Below are positions 33,660 to 45,619 of a stretch of 64,000 bases of DNA, piece after piece (position 1 is the stretch's first letter; the number at the start of each line of letters is the position of its first letter). The DNA is taken from contig OX457075.1 of assembly GCA_949752795.1 (NCBI GenBank), forward strand, positions 7,058,001-7,122,000, given 5' to 3'. The position numbers and the translations under genes are program-made. The notes under the pieces are model-generated. The model had not been told where the DNA came from and ran no database searches. It saw only the letters and a list, made by a program, of their open reading frames with translations. The DNA is from Hyperoodon ampullatus. Taxonomy: Eukaryota; Chordata; Mammalia; Artiodactyla; Ziphiidae.

Positions 33660-34165
33660 CTTGAATATAAATAAGTGTATTTACAAAGGTATTTATTTCA
33701 GCAGTGTATGTAATAGCAAAAAGCTGTAAACAACCCCCAAAAATCCATTAATAGGAGATTAGTAAAATAAATTATGGTACATCCATTCAATAAAAAACAG
33801 TGCAGCTGCGAAGAAGAATGAGTTACATCTACATACATGAACTTGAAAAGAGATCTATGATTATTAAGTTTTGAGAAAGCAAGTTATAGAAGATGATGTT
33901 ATCTGTATTAAAAAATTTTAAAGGGTAGCCTATAAATAGATACATATGTTTATATATATTTGTACATGTTTTAAAATGTGGGGGAAATGTGGAACCTAAG
34001 TATATGGAAAAAATGTGGAAGGATACACATGAATCTGGTTACATTGTTTACTTCAGAGGGTGAAGTTGGAATGGATAAGAAAGTCTATTTTTCTATACTC
34101 TGTACTGTTTGACTTTAAGTATGAATTATTTTTATAACTTCAATAAAGAACAAAATGTATTGTGA
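33660..34165 (+). mobile_element. L1ME-like 3' end
   Basis: atgtaatagcaaaaagctgt, aaattatggtacatccattc, gtggaaggatacacatgaat and a terminal tataacttcaataaagaac. Confidence 0.8.
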
Positions 34166-34574
34166 AAATAAAGAGAATAAAAATAGGTTTGTCGATGCTT
34201 CCCAGACACCCTCAACACTGGAGCTTGCCCCCATGTGAAATGCCTCGCCTGTTATGACATTTGGAGAGCTGGCAGCCATCGCTTGAGAAAACATGGCACA
34301 TTTGGCCTCTGCGGCAGCGTCATGGAACAAACAGAGACTTCGGCTGTCAGCTCCAAAGAAAAATACTGATTTGCGTAAACTTATGTGACCTAAACTTATT
34401 CAGTGACTTTGAGATATCTCACTCTAAACAGATAAAATTAATTAAAAGGAGCACAAGTTTCTGGTAACTGTACTCCACCTCCTCCATTATTGATCCAGGG
34501 CATTGGAAATCGGAATACATCACAGATTCTTAAATCCCAGCATGAGTCAGGAGGAGGGAAAGGGCAGGGAAGAG
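34166..34574. other. Non-genic sequence
   Basis: Nothing recognised. Confidence 0.4.
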
Positions 34575-34672
34575 GGTTTGCTGTATGTGCCGGGCGCTGG
34601 GATGGGCACCGTGCCTACACCATCCCATTGGATCCTTGTGATGATCCAGCAAGGTAGGAGGAGAGGATGTGA
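34575..34672 (+). repeat. MIR fragment
   Basis: gtatgtgccgggcgctggga and atccttgtgatgatccagca, then gtaggagg. Confidence 0.65.
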
Positions 34673-34673
34673 A

Positions 34674-34676
<3 letters not shown>

Positions 34677-34706
<30 letters not shown>
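34677..34706. repeat. (CA)n microsatellite
   Basis: About 15 CA units. Confidence 0.97.
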
Positions 34707-34708
<2 letters not shown>

Positions 34709-34984
34709 GAGCATGCACTAGAAACTACAGAACAAGACAGAAAGGGAGAGCCCAAGATCCAGGGAAGAAACACACCCATGGCCTGAGAGTGGGTACCCAG
34801 GCAGGCTACTCATCAGGCCAGCAGAGTAGTGATTCTGGGGTCCCTCGGACACCTCGGCCAGGAGCCTGGCTATTTTGACACCACCTGGGTCTACTTCATT
34901 CCCACTGAGGGTCTGAAGCTCTGGGGACTGGGGCCGAAGCAGGAGAGGAAGCTGCTGTAGCCAGGACTGAAATCTAACTCAAAC

Positions 34985-35345
34985 CAGCTTTGGCACAACA
35001 TTGAGTTATTTGGCTCTTGGAACTAAAAATGTCCATGAGTAGATGGCTCACTGGAATTAGGACTCAACTAATGTCAGTCAGGGTTCATTCTGTTTCTGTA
35101 TTTCTCAGCTCTGGTTTCCTCCGTGTTGTCTTCATTTTTCAGGCAAGCTCTTCTGTTGTGGCAGCAAAGATGGTCCCAGAAATTCCATGTTACTTGGTTC
35201 CTTTCAACTATCCATTCCCATGAAAAGCAAGCATTTTTTTTTTCCCAATAGTTTCAGCACGAGTGCCAGGGATGGCTCTCAGGGGACCAGCTGGGGTCAT
35301 GTGCCCATTTCTCAATTAATTACCATGGCAACCTGATTGGTTTTT
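34985..35345 (+). repeat. Second copy of ancient 'family Y'
   Basis: catgagtagatggctcactg, tttctcagctctggtttcct, gttgtcttcatttttcaggc and cccatttctcaattaattac parallel 9135-9540. Confidence 0.5.
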
Positions 35346-36266
35346 CCCAGCCTTTTCCAGATCACATGGATTAGGAATGAAGGAGTGGTCTCCCTCTCCA
35401 AAACTGGAGGGATAGTACCACAGGAAGAAGGGAAGGATGCTGGGCAAGCTGACCACAGATGTTCATCACAACGTCACAGAGAAACCTACCAGGAACTTGT
35501 AAACTGAGAAACTGGTAGGTGTTCGTTATTTATACCTGTCATCTCTCGGCAACCATAAGACCCTTGGAAATTGTTCAACACAATGACATAAGTTCTGAAG
35601 ACACTACCGACCCTGGTCTCCCATTGCTTGCCCTCTACTCTTGGAGACCCAGTCCCTACCTCTCCTTACTTTGAATCTGGGAGGATGAGGGTGGACACAG
35701 AGGCATGGGCTGCAAGGGGCACGTGTGTCGTGGCACTGGGGGGGAGGGGCGGGCAGGAAGTATGAGCGAGTGAGGGGGCACATGCTTGTTCTCACTGGGG
35801 GCTGCCTCGTGCTGGGGTTCAGGAAAGCTCTCTGCTGGGCACGGCCAGGGTAGGGCTGCCTTGCACGCTTGTTCAAGCCGTGCCACAAAATACTAAATAC
35901 AACCAAATTTTACTAGAGGAAGGAGCCTCCTCATCTTCACAGAGATGCCATAAGGGCAAGAGGAGCCCTGCTAGTAAGTGACAGAGAGAGAAACCCAGAC
36001 CCCACTCCATCATCAGCTGTGTGACTGTGAGGATAAAAAGATGATCGTGGGCGTTACGGCGCTTCTGGAAAAGTCATAAACACAAGGTATCATTCTAAAT
36101 CCCTCTCCAGTTCTCCAGCCAGCGGAGTGCTAGAGGTTATCTAATTTGTTCCCAGGCTCTAGTCATATGAGAGCACAGACTGTGGGAGAGATTGATGCCT
36201 GCGGTTCCCTTGAAAACACCACACCCACGGCAATCTCTTGTTTTTCCATTTCTATTACATATAGGA
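35346..36266. other. Non-genic sequence
   Basis: No gene. A weak MIR-like segment may lie at 35920-36000. A G-rich run is at 35737-35755. Confidence 0.4.
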
Positions 36267-36280
36267 CTGTATCAGGTATT

Positions 36281-36434
36281 CATGCCCACAACTTTTTTCT
36301 TCTTTTTCTTTTTCTTTTTTTTTTTTTGGCCACGCCACTCAGCTTGCAGGATCTTAGCTCCCCAACCAAGGACTGAACCCCGGGCCCTCGGCAGTGAAAG
36401 CACAGAGTCCTAACCACTGGACCGCCAGGGAATT
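36281..36434 (-). mobile_element. Bov-tA-like short SINE with TSD
   Basis: Minus-strand copy with a T-rich tail at the left, ccccaaccaaggactgaacc and ccactggaccgccagggaat. The TSD is ctgtatcaggtatt (36267-36280) and ctgtatcagatatt (36435-36448). Confidence 0.92.
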
Positions 36435-36448
36435 CTGTATCAGATATT

Positions 36449-37179
36449 TAGAAGTTAGTGTGCTTTACAATATTAATAACCTTTCTTTGAGTGGATGCAG
36501 TCTGTGTTGTTGGAGGGGGAGGTTGTCTATGTAGGGGCAGGGGATGTATGTGTCCATCCTCAGTCGGATTCTAAACTCTTAGAGAATGACATTGTCCTTC
36601 GTTGTATGTCCCATGTCAATTATTTTTTTCCCTTGGTCACTGTGTTAAGAGTTAAACAAATGAAAACACTTCTGATAGAGATGAAATTAAATAACTTATA
36701 AATGATGCCTAGACAGTACTTGGTCTATGAAAGATGCTTTCATATATATACGAAAGATATATATATTTCTTTCCCCTCACTCCTCTTCTGGTGCAGAAAA
36801 AATAAGAACATTCATTTAACCATATTAATTTGAGGCCACTTGTTAATTGCCAGGCACTGTGCTGGGCACTGGAGACACAATGATACATGAGAAATAATCT
36901 CTCAAGTTCTGTGGTCCATCTGGCCAGAAGAATACCCTTGATTGTAATCTTTCACACGTTATATGGGCTTGTAAACAAGGCGCTCTTGGATGGAGGACAG
37001 TGGAAGGATAGTTTGATGGTTTTAATGATTTTCCGGGGTTGGAAGGGCAGTAGGAGATGCCAGCTTAGAAGGTGATGTTTGAATAGGGTCTTGAAGGATG
37101 AACAGGAGTTCACGAGGCCAAAAAGCAGCAAGAGTGTTACAAGCAGAGGAAACAGAACAATACTAAAAGTTAGCTTGAA
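36449..37179. other. Non-genic sequence with weak ancient repeats
   Basis: 36805-36900 has a MIR-like ccaggcactgtgctgggcac. 37001-37165 (aggtgatgtttgaatagggt, cttgaaggatgaacaggagt) resembles the 5' part of 'family X'. An AT-rich tatata tract is at 36743-36762. No gene. Confidence 0.4.
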
Positions 37180-37194
37180 AATAACCTCCTTCTT

Positions 37195-37401
37195 TTTTTT
37201 TTTTTTTTTGCGGTACGCGGGCCTCTCACTGTTGTGGCCTCTCCCGTTGCGGAGCACAGGCTCCGGACGCGCAGGCTCAGCGGCCATGGCTCACGGGCCC
37301 AGCCGCTCCGAGGCACGTGGGGTCTTCCCGGACCTGGGCACAAACCCGTGTCCCCTGCATCGGCAGGCGGACTCTCAACCACTGCGCCACCAGGGAAGCC
37401 C
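37195..37401 (-). mobile_element. CHR-type young SINE, perfect 15-bp TSD
   Basis: Full-length minus-strand copy. The TSD aataacctccttctt is at 37180-37194 and 37402-37416. Confidence 0.98.
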
Positions 37402-37416
37402 AATAACCTCCTTCTT

Positions 37417-38279
37417 GAACAGAACTATGATCTGTTGCAACTGCCAGGGAAAGGACCCCAAATCAAAAACTGTTGACTGGAAGCAAGAAAAGGGCTTCAG
37501 AGCTGGGCTCCATCAATCATCTCAAACTTAGGGCTCTTCAGGGCCTGGCACTTGCCTTTACGTACTTTCAGTTTAAAGATGTTTGGAGCTTTTAAAATTA
37601 TGCATGTTATTATTTTCCATTATCTAGAAAGGAACTGTTTTTAAAGCTGAAGACCGAAAGTTGAAACCCCCAGGAATTTATTTTAAACTTGGGAATTTCC
37701 CAGAGGCCTGAAATTTGGTGTCTGGGTTCCAGCTTTGGGCCTAATTGTTGGGTTCCCTTCTCAGACTCTGCCTCTGTGTGTGTCTACTGCCTCCCCCGCC
37801 CCCATCTGTACCATCTGTTCAGCAGGGCACAGCTTTCCAAAGCCCTGGGTCAGCCCTCTCCTGGTAACTCTACCTGGGGAGAAAAGCAGCTCTGATGACC
37901 CACCAGATCAAAGATAAAGCCCAAAGTGTTTACAGTATCAGCTATCGCTCCCTGGAGAGAAGGACTGTATCTTTCTCTATGGCTGCAGAACCCAACTGTA
38001 GCTTTTTTGAATGACTGGCCCTGTTGGCACCTCCAGGCCCAGGATCCCAGCTGCTGCTCTAGCCCAGCCCAGGGAGGGAGGGAGGCAGGCCGCTGACAGG
38101 ACGCCCCTCGTGAGAACAAAGCTATCAGCCCCATCTTCGCAGGGTACCAGCCTCACCCTCACACCTGCCAGGCGGGGCCTCCTCTTTCTTGGTAAACTTC
38201 TTTGTCCCTTAGTTCAGTGATGGGCAGGCACATGGGGGACTCAGTTAGGGCTTGTGGTTTATCAGCAGCTGGTTTTGCG
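37417..38279. other. Non-genic sequence
   Basis: No repeat or gene recognised. Confidence 0.4.
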
Positions 38280-38410
38280 ACAAGACCTTAAGATCTGGAA
38301 TCAGGAGACCTGGGTTGATATTCTTCTTCCACCTGTGACCAATTGCCTGTCTGAGCCTTGGTTTCCTCATCTTTAAAACAGTGATGCTAATTATGCCTCT
38401 CAAAGCTGTT
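38280..38410 (-). repeat. MIR fragment
   Basis: ggaatcaggagacctgggtt, gagccttggtttcctcatct and aaacagtgatgctaattatg. Confidence 0.8.
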
Positions 38411-38429
38411 CACTCATTTACAAGGGCAA

Positions 38430-38650
38430 CATGGAGTAGAAGAAGCAGAGTGGGGTGGAGGCCAGGGCTCAGCTTCTGCATTGGTACAGTGCCGGGTACA
38501 CATACAGTCTGTTATTCCCTAGTTATGTGACCCTCAGTGTTCCTCATCTGTGAAATGGGATCATAATTGCTCCTCTTTCATGGGGTCTTTAGGAGGATTA
38601 AATGAGATATACTCATGAAGAGCTGAGTACAGTGTCTGGCACATAATAAA
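38430..38650 (-). repeat. MIR SINE
   Basis: gttatgtgaccctcagtgtt, cctcatctgtgaaatgggat, ggattaaatgagatatactc and gtgtctggcacataataaag. A second MIR in the same orientation as its neighbour. Confidence 0.85.
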
Positions 38651-38767
38651 GTTTATCCAGGATCTACTCTGTTCTCAGTGCTGTGGAAGGTGCTGGGGTT
38701 CCAGAGGTCAAAGGCACAGAGCTCACAGTGGGGTAACTGTGAAGAGACTCAAATATCAATAAAATAA

Positions 38768-38791
38768 CAAATGCAAATGCAAATGCAAATC
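38768..38791. repeat. (AAATGC)n with overlapping octamer motifs
   Basis: Four tandem hexamers create three overlapping atgcaaat octamers (38771, 38777, 38783), the POU-factor recognition sequence. May be chance microsatellite. Confidence 0.9.
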
Positions 38792-38837
38792 AGGTCTTAG
38801 CCCTCCTCACCGCACCTCACTTCAAAAATCTCACCCA

Positions 38838-38972
38838 GTGTGTGTGTGTGTGTGTGTGTGCGTGTGTGTGAGATCACCCCGTGGCATGGCCCCTGCCTAC
38901 CTCTCCAGTGTGAGTGTGTGTGTGTGTGTGTGTATCCTCACCACATGGCATGGCCCCTGCCTACCTCTCCAG
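38838..38972. repeat. Two-copy tandem duplication containing (TG)n
   Basis: Each unit is a (TG)n run followed by a 34-base unique block (38875-38908 and 38939-38972; 31 or more matches, starting caccccgtggcatggc or caccacatggcatggc). The period is 64 bp. Confidence 0.93.
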
Positions 38973-40354
38973 CACCTTGTTCTTTGGCCTTCAGCCACAC
39001 TGGACTCCTTTCTAGCCCTTGAACCCACCAAGCTCTTTCCTGCCTCAAGGCCTCCGCTGGGGTCCCTTCTGCCTTGAACAGTGGTTCCAGCACTGGAAGG
39101 GTCTCAGCATCTTCCACGAACTTGCTGGAAATGAAAATTCCTCAGGCCTGTCCCAGCACTCCTGAATCAGAAATCCACGCCCCCTACCCCGGGCAGGCTC
39201 GGCACCCTGTGCATTCCAATGCGCTAACATTTAAGAACATCTGGCTCTTACCCTCTTCCCTCTGCTCTTCATTTGGCCCCTTCCTCAGGGAGGGATTCCC
39301 CCTTATCCTCTCAGAAGAGCCCCTGCGGCCATAAGAGGTCTGTGAAGTGTCCTGTGTTTTTCTTGTTGACCTGTCATTTAGTCTGGAAGAAATGAGAAGT
39401 CTCTTTAAGAAGCCAGTTTGGAGCCCACAGGACGAGCTCTGGATGGATGAAGTCAGCAAAGCCGCGGCCAGCACAGGGACACACGCAGACCTCCTGGCCT
39501 GGCCACACAGCTGTTTCACAGAGAGAAAATGGGAGGCGCAGGGGCCTGGAGCAGGTGAACAGGCTTAAGTGGAGAGAAACTAAGTCACTTGGGGATATTT
39601 AGCACCTAATGGAAAAGCAGAAATGTTGAGGATGTAATTAACACCTATATTCTAATCTCACTAGTAGCTAAGTAGGACTTAGCCCTAAGCTTGAAAATAA
39701 CAAAATAGCCCCAGGAAGACAAAAGCAAATCTAGAAAGATGTTGCTAAAAGTTAAGTTAGTGATACCTAGGAAGCTGGTTTCTTTGTCCTTTGAACATAT
39801 CGGCTCACTGTAGTTTAGCAAAAACTCAAAGTTCCCCGAGTTAGAGCTGTTGCTTAAATATTTGTCACTGCAGGAGCGAGTATACGCCTGCCATCGCTTG
39901 GGTCTGCATTACTCAGGCAGTCCTGCTATCCACACACTCACCTGACAAATAGCAGCTTCCTCACAGTCAAAACAGAGACCCTAGAAATGACCAGGAGGTG
40001 CCATTTTCGCACCGAAAGGCAACAAGGTCCTGGACAGGGAACAGCACGGACCTGCGGGCATGGAGGAGGGCCCCGCGGCTGACGTGCACAGCAGGCCTCC
40101 TCTTTCCGTGCGCTTCTGCAGAAATAATGCAATTGGGAGGGGCTCGGGAAGCCGCAAATAGAATAAAGGAAGGAAGGGAAACATCGATAGCTGTGGAGAG
40201 GAGGAAGGGAGGCGGGCGTGCTGCCTGAGCCTTGCTGTCAAGAGCAGGAAAGAGGCAGCAGCGCTGGCCGGCATCCCTCACCCACTATTCAGGCCTGGGC
40301 ATGGACCGGGCTCCCAGATCACTTCCTGGGCAGCCTCCACCCAGCCTCTCCCCG
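38973..40354. other. Non-genic sequence; candidate conserved element at 39840-40170
   Basis: No repeat recognised. The segment 39840-40170 keeps balanced composition with CpGs (tgccatttt cgcaccg area, gaaataatgcaattgggagg) and no simple sequence. No exon can be shown. Confidence 0.35.
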
Positions 40355-40500
40355 GTAGACACTAGTGTCCATCTCCCACAGGTGGGAATGGAGAGGCAGA
40401 AAGACTACATAAATTGCTCCAATTCCCAACATAAATAAAAGCACTGAGACTTGAACCCAGGGCCCCCCATCCATCACCCCGAGCCTTCCTCAGCCACCAC
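40355..40500 (+). repeat. MIR-like fragment
   Basis: catctcccacaggtgggaat, ggagaggcagaaagactaca, and gcactgagacttgaacccag. Confidence 0.55.
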
Positions 40501-41211
40501 AGCTGCCTGGCCCATGAGAGCACAGCTGTCTGGTCCAGGGGGGCACTCACGCAATAGAAGCCCAAGCGAGTTTGGCAGGAGGGAGGACCACTTTACCTGT
40601 GTGTATGGAGTTGGCTTCCCAAGGCTGATCCACCTGGGAAACAGCCTCTGGGGAAACTTGATCCCTAGCCCCCGCCCCAGCGCAACACAAACTGATGTGT
40701 ATCTCTCTGAAAGCAGGCGGACTGAGACCAGCAAGTGGCCTGCACAGGACCTCAGAAGACGCACACCTTGCTCCTTGGGATTTGCCCGTTCCTCCCCGCT
40801 TCCTGGAGGGCCTGCAAGAGAGAGGGGGACTCAGAGAAGCAGGACACGGCAGGCGTGGGGCTCCCGGGGAGCAGGAGGCAAGCGGGGTCTCCCCTTCGTT
40901 GATCCACACCCCCGAGCCTCCGGGACCCAGCATCCGCCCTCTCCCTCCTCTCGTTCTGCAGTGTTTTAGTTGGAAAGTAAGACCCAACTCGCTAAATCAA
41001 AGTGGTTTCCCCAGCAACACTGGGAGAAGCCGGTTTACTTACAACAGGTAAATAATGCATGAGCTCAGGCTGAGAAATACGGCAACCAAGTTCATGTTAC
41101 TAACGGGTTCACTGAACCTGGAGGCTCGGCTCCTGAGCCCAAGTCCCAGGGGATAAGGTTGCAATTTCCCGCCTGACCCTCCTCTCCTAAGGAATCCTTT
41201 CTGTGTTCAGG

Positions 41212-41247
<36 letters not shown>

Positions 41248-42489
41248 CTCCTATTTTTTCCTGGCTATTTCCTACTCTCTAAATCAAACTGCCTCTGCCT
41301 TCAAGAGCAAGGGACTAGGCACCCATCCTCCGTGTGGCTTCTCCCGTCTTTAAAGACAGGGTGCTGAGAAAGGCTCTCTTTTGCAAAGTCGGGCAAAGCA
41401 GCACAGACCAGCATCAGGCTCCCTGGTCTGCCAGGAGACGGTTCGTTTCCAAATCCAGTCGGTGTACCTGACAGGTCTGTCAGGTCCCCCGTGAGCCCTG
41501 GTACAGATGCACTCTGCCAAAAAGAGATGCAAACCAAACCAAATTTTGAAAGAACAACTCTTGATAAAGACAGTGGGCTCCTCCCTCCCCCTGAGAATAA
41601 CTGATACTGAATCTACATCTCTCTACCCTCCAGGGAAGATGTTGGGCTTTCTCTGAGTGGCCCTCTGGAAGTAGTAAGTTCTGTTTTTAATTTTATAAAG
41701 ATGAAATGATAGTAGACTAGAGAAAACGCTTTTTCAAATTACACAGCGCCCTCTCAGTTTGACATCGCCCTGCACCCCCATGCCAAAAAAATCACTCATT
41801 TAGACGATTGAAAATTCAGTACAAGGAGAAATTTTAAAAAGTCAGTCATAATGAACTGGCAGGTTTTATGGCGGGAGGAGGTGAAGATTTAGTTCCTGCC
41901 CAAAAATACTGGCAAGCTTTGGGGTTCCCTTCTGAGGATAGTTAGCCCTCCAAATCCCATAAGATGAAGCATTTACAGACGTGTATAGCACTGACTTATC
42001 TTGTCCACCTGCTGTCCACCTGTGCCAGCAGATGTGGAGAGAGTAGTTGGGTCTCTGTTTACCTTGGTTCACTGTCTGGTACACAGCAGATACCATCTAG
42101 GTGAATAAGAGAAGCTGATGAAAGCATCTCACTCTATTGAAAACAAAAAAAATTAAGAACTTGCCTCAACACAAGCAATGAGATTTAGGCAACGATGGCC
42201 ACTTGTTGTGTCTGTTCAAACAGATTTGTGGTATTATAAAGTGGCCTGACTCAGAGATTGTATGAAATGTCAAGGCGTTAATGAATAACTCTCTGTGGAA
42301 ATGCTCCTATTGGAAATCCCCCAGTTTCTCAGGTGGAAAGGAAGTAATTCACACTGACAATAGATACTGCTCCGTGACTGCAAAACGAGGCACGTCTTCA
42401 GTGAGTATCATAGCAACCTAGTTGGTCTGTGAAAATTATGGCAGTTTTGCACTAAAGGCTGAAAACTGAACAGGCAAATCTGTTAGAAA
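40501..42489. other. Non-genic sequence with (GT)n at 41213-41245
   Basis: Unique-looking DNA. Overlapping open frames at 40451-41051 on both strands are compositional. Nothing recognised. Confidence 0.4.
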
Positions 42490-43097
42490 AACGACTCTTC
42501 AAAGAGGAAATTCTGACATGTGCTGCAATATGGATGAAATTTGAAGACATTACACTAAGTGAAATAAGCCAGCTACAAAAAGACAAATACTGTAAGATTC
42601 CCCTTAAGGGGGGTACTTAGCATAGTCAAGTTCATAGAGACAGAGAGGAGAATGGTGGTTGCCAGGGGCTGGGGGCAGAGAGGAATGGGGAGTTATTGTT
42701 GAATGGGTTTAGAGGTTCAGTTTTACACGATGAAATGGGTTCTGGAGATGGATGGTGGTGACGGTTGTATGACATTACAAATGTATTGGATACTACTGAG
42801 CTGTATGCTTAAAAATGGTTCAGGGGCTTCCCTGGTGGCACAGTGGTTGAGAGTCCGCCTGCCGATGCAGGGGACACGGGTTCGTGCCCCGGTCTGGGAG
42901 GATCCCACATGCCGTGGAGCGGCTGGGCCCGTGAGCCATGGCCGCTGAGCCTGCGCGTCCGGAGCCTGTGCTCCGCGACAGGAGAGGCCACAGCAGTGAG
43001 AGGCCCGCATAACTGCCAAAAAAAAAAAAAAAAAAAAAAAAAAAGGTTCAGGTGGTAAATTTTACATTACGTGTATTTTACCGCCATAAAAAGGCGG
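42490..43097 (+). mobile_element. L1 3' end, split by a SINE
   Basis: caatatggatgaaatttgaa, actaagtgaaataagccagc, gtggttgccaggggctgggg and, after the SINE, gtaaattttacattacgtgt. Confidence 0.85.
42825..43044 (+). mobile_element. CHR-type young SINE in L1 3' UTR
   Basis: Full-length copy with a pure A tail of about 27 bases. ggttcagg on both sides (42817-42824 and 43045-43052) is the TSD core. Confidence 0.97.
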
Positions 43098-45419
43098 GGG
43101 AGAAAAAGACCCAGGAACACATGTAAACAGGACGACTGAAAAATCTTCAGGTAGCTACTGAAGCAGTTTAGACAAAACCATCCAGATAAAGCAATGTCTG
43201 ACTTGTGACCAAAATAAAGTGAGGTGTTTGGTCTGGACTGAAAATTTGTTTAGTTGATCCCAGATCATGCGTTCACCACTAAACATTATGACAGGCACCT
43301 AAGAAATGAAAACGTACTCAGGAACAACCAACCGAGAAAATGATGGAAGGCATCATTGGAGGGCATGCACCCTGTCGGTCGCAGGTGACGCAGCAGGTAT
43401 TTAACAATTACCCAGCAGTAGGCAGCCCGCAAGTGTGGACTGCCTCATGGATGGGGCAACACGATAGCAAATACCGAAGAATGCTTTGGAGAATCACCAC
43501 CACAAAATGTACTGGGATTGCGCTGTAACAGCACATCAACAAATCTTGTTCCGCAGAGCAAACAGTCTGTCTGTTGGAGAAAATGAATAATTACTGTAGA
43601 AGTTATTGACAGAAGCACAAAAGTCTTAGGAGAAACATCACAAAACCTACTGAGAAAAATAAAACAATGAATGTCCCTGGCAGAATGGCTCTAGAGGAAC
43701 AGTGGAAGCTGAGAAACTCGTGGAGTAAAACCTGCTACCCGTTTGGAAACCGGAGAGGTATCTGGACACTCACGTCCCATCTCACAGGCATCAGGATCTC
43801 ACCCGCTTTGGCATCAGTTCAAAAGGCAGTACATCGAAACGATTACATATCAGTGTGACATTCTTGTCCCAACTACAGATTATGTTCACATTCTTGGCTA
43901 ACACAGCAGGGACTGTTATAATAAGTTACACAAACCCACTAAGGTTATACCTTAATGCTTTGCAGTATAGGTAGTACTTCCAAAGCATGATTGGACCTCT
44001 TATCAAATGTGTACTTTTGTTTCTATTCTCCCATTTTTACTACCCGAAGAAAATCGTGAGACTAGTTGAAGTAGCATTTTACAGGAGAAAAAACTAAATC
44101 CAGGCCGGGCCTTCCCAGGCCTGTCTTTGTGTCCTGACCTATCACTGTAGCTACACTTGGACATTCATCCCTCGGTGGACACGTCCCTACAGGTCAGGAT
44201 GTATCCTCCAAATGCTACCCTGTAACATTTTACATGCTTTCCCTGGATTACCCCAATAACTGAGCGGGAAAAATAGAAGTGTTAGGGCCCCAAGCTGATG
44301 GACATTTGGCAAACCTTTGCCTCACTTAGCGCCATGTAAGCCAAGAGATCTCTACGGCTCTGAGAGCTGGCAGGCACCCCTCCCGCCCCATAGGCTGCCC
44401 TGCCACATCACCAGGACGCACATCCCTCCAGGACGACCTTGCCCTGGCCTCTGACTCACCTAATCACAGCCCTGTGCCTCTCCATGAACTACAGGGAGTA
44501 ATTTAGGAGTTTGGGCCTATAGAGTGCCAATCAGCCGGGCCAGGGAGGGAAGGTCCCACAGAATCGCTGAGGCCTCGGGTCAGGGCAGGAGTGGCTGCCG
44601 AGCAGAAGAGGAAAGGCCAGTGGCCAGCCGGGCAGAAGGCCAAACAGGAATTGGGCGGTGCTCACAGAGGGCTCTGTCCTATGACACAGTGACTCCCGCC
44701 CACAAGCACATCCCTGGCACAGTTAAGAACTCGGGGTAGACCTCTCTGCAGGGCAATGGGTGTGGCCTGCATCCTAAGCCTCCGATGGGTTTTGAGGGGC
44801 TCTGAGGAGTCCCCAGTTACTGTCAGAAGGAATTATCCACAGCCACAGAGGCTGGGCCTCCCTCTACTGGACCAGACCTCACCCCCACACACCTGCAAGC
44901 CTGGCTTCCCTCCCCCAGTTTTTCCAGAATTCTTTACTGCTCTTAAAATACCAAGAGCTCCAGTTTAACTGCCCTGACCACTGCCCTCCACCCCCTTGTT
45001 CCTGTCCCCTCGCTGCCCCTAGAGCCCCCCACCCTTGCAGGAGGGACTCTGTTCCTCTTCAAGCTTCCTTTACCTCTTTGGGAACTGGGGCACACATTAT
45101 TTTCTTCCAAATCCTTGACCTACAGCAGGACAGTGAAGGGAAATTACAGCATCATTGGGAAGCTAGGCTTGCCTTTGATCCTGCTTATGAAGGGCATGTG
45201 GAGGCACAGGACATCAGAATTGCTGCCCAGAGCCAGGCCCGGGGACAGCACCAAGGGACAGCCCGCGGGAGAGCACGGCCCCTCCCAAGCGGGCAGCTCC
45301 CACTGTCGGGCGGTGCACCCAGACTCCCGGCCTCTGCTCTGGGACAGGCACCCTCTGCTCTGGGTTCCTTCTGAAGGAAGACTCCACGGCACTGCTGGGC
45401 CTCTGAGACTTCAGAGGCC
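43098..45419. other. Unique non-genic stretch
   Basis: 43.1-44.1 kb is AT-moderate and matches no repeat I recognise; small frames at 43340-43528 and 43667-43858 have no family resemblance. 44.1-45.4 kb is GC-richer and also without exons. Confidence 0.4.
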
Positions 45420-45600
45420 TAATGGGATGCAAATTGGCATTTGCTCCCTTAAAGATGTATTATGCATGGACTTTCTATTAGATTTCACTTGGAAACTCAT
45501 CATCCATCACCCCAGCAGGGCCTGCACAAAATCGGGCCTGTGTCAGCAGTTTCTTGTCAGCTGGGATCTGATGCCAAATTCATCTCCCTCACAGGGGGGT
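45420..45600. promoter_or_regulatory. Candidate conserved non-coding block beside a CpG patch
   Basis: Contains gggatgcaaattggcatttg (a POU octamer atgcaaat) and ccttaaagatgtattatgca, with little simple sequence. Position next to the CpG patch suggests a proximal regulatory element; conservation itself cannot be seen here. Confidence 0.3.
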
Positions 45601-45619
45601 CTGGGGGACACCAAAGGTT

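Noticed and set aside
41744..41753. CTCF-like half site (antisense agagggcgctg)
   Set aside because: The 5' half of the motif is missing, so a binding claim cannot be supported from sequence alone.
43340..43858. Possible processed pseudogene
   Set aside because: Two short frames with no recognisable protein family, no A tail and no TSD.
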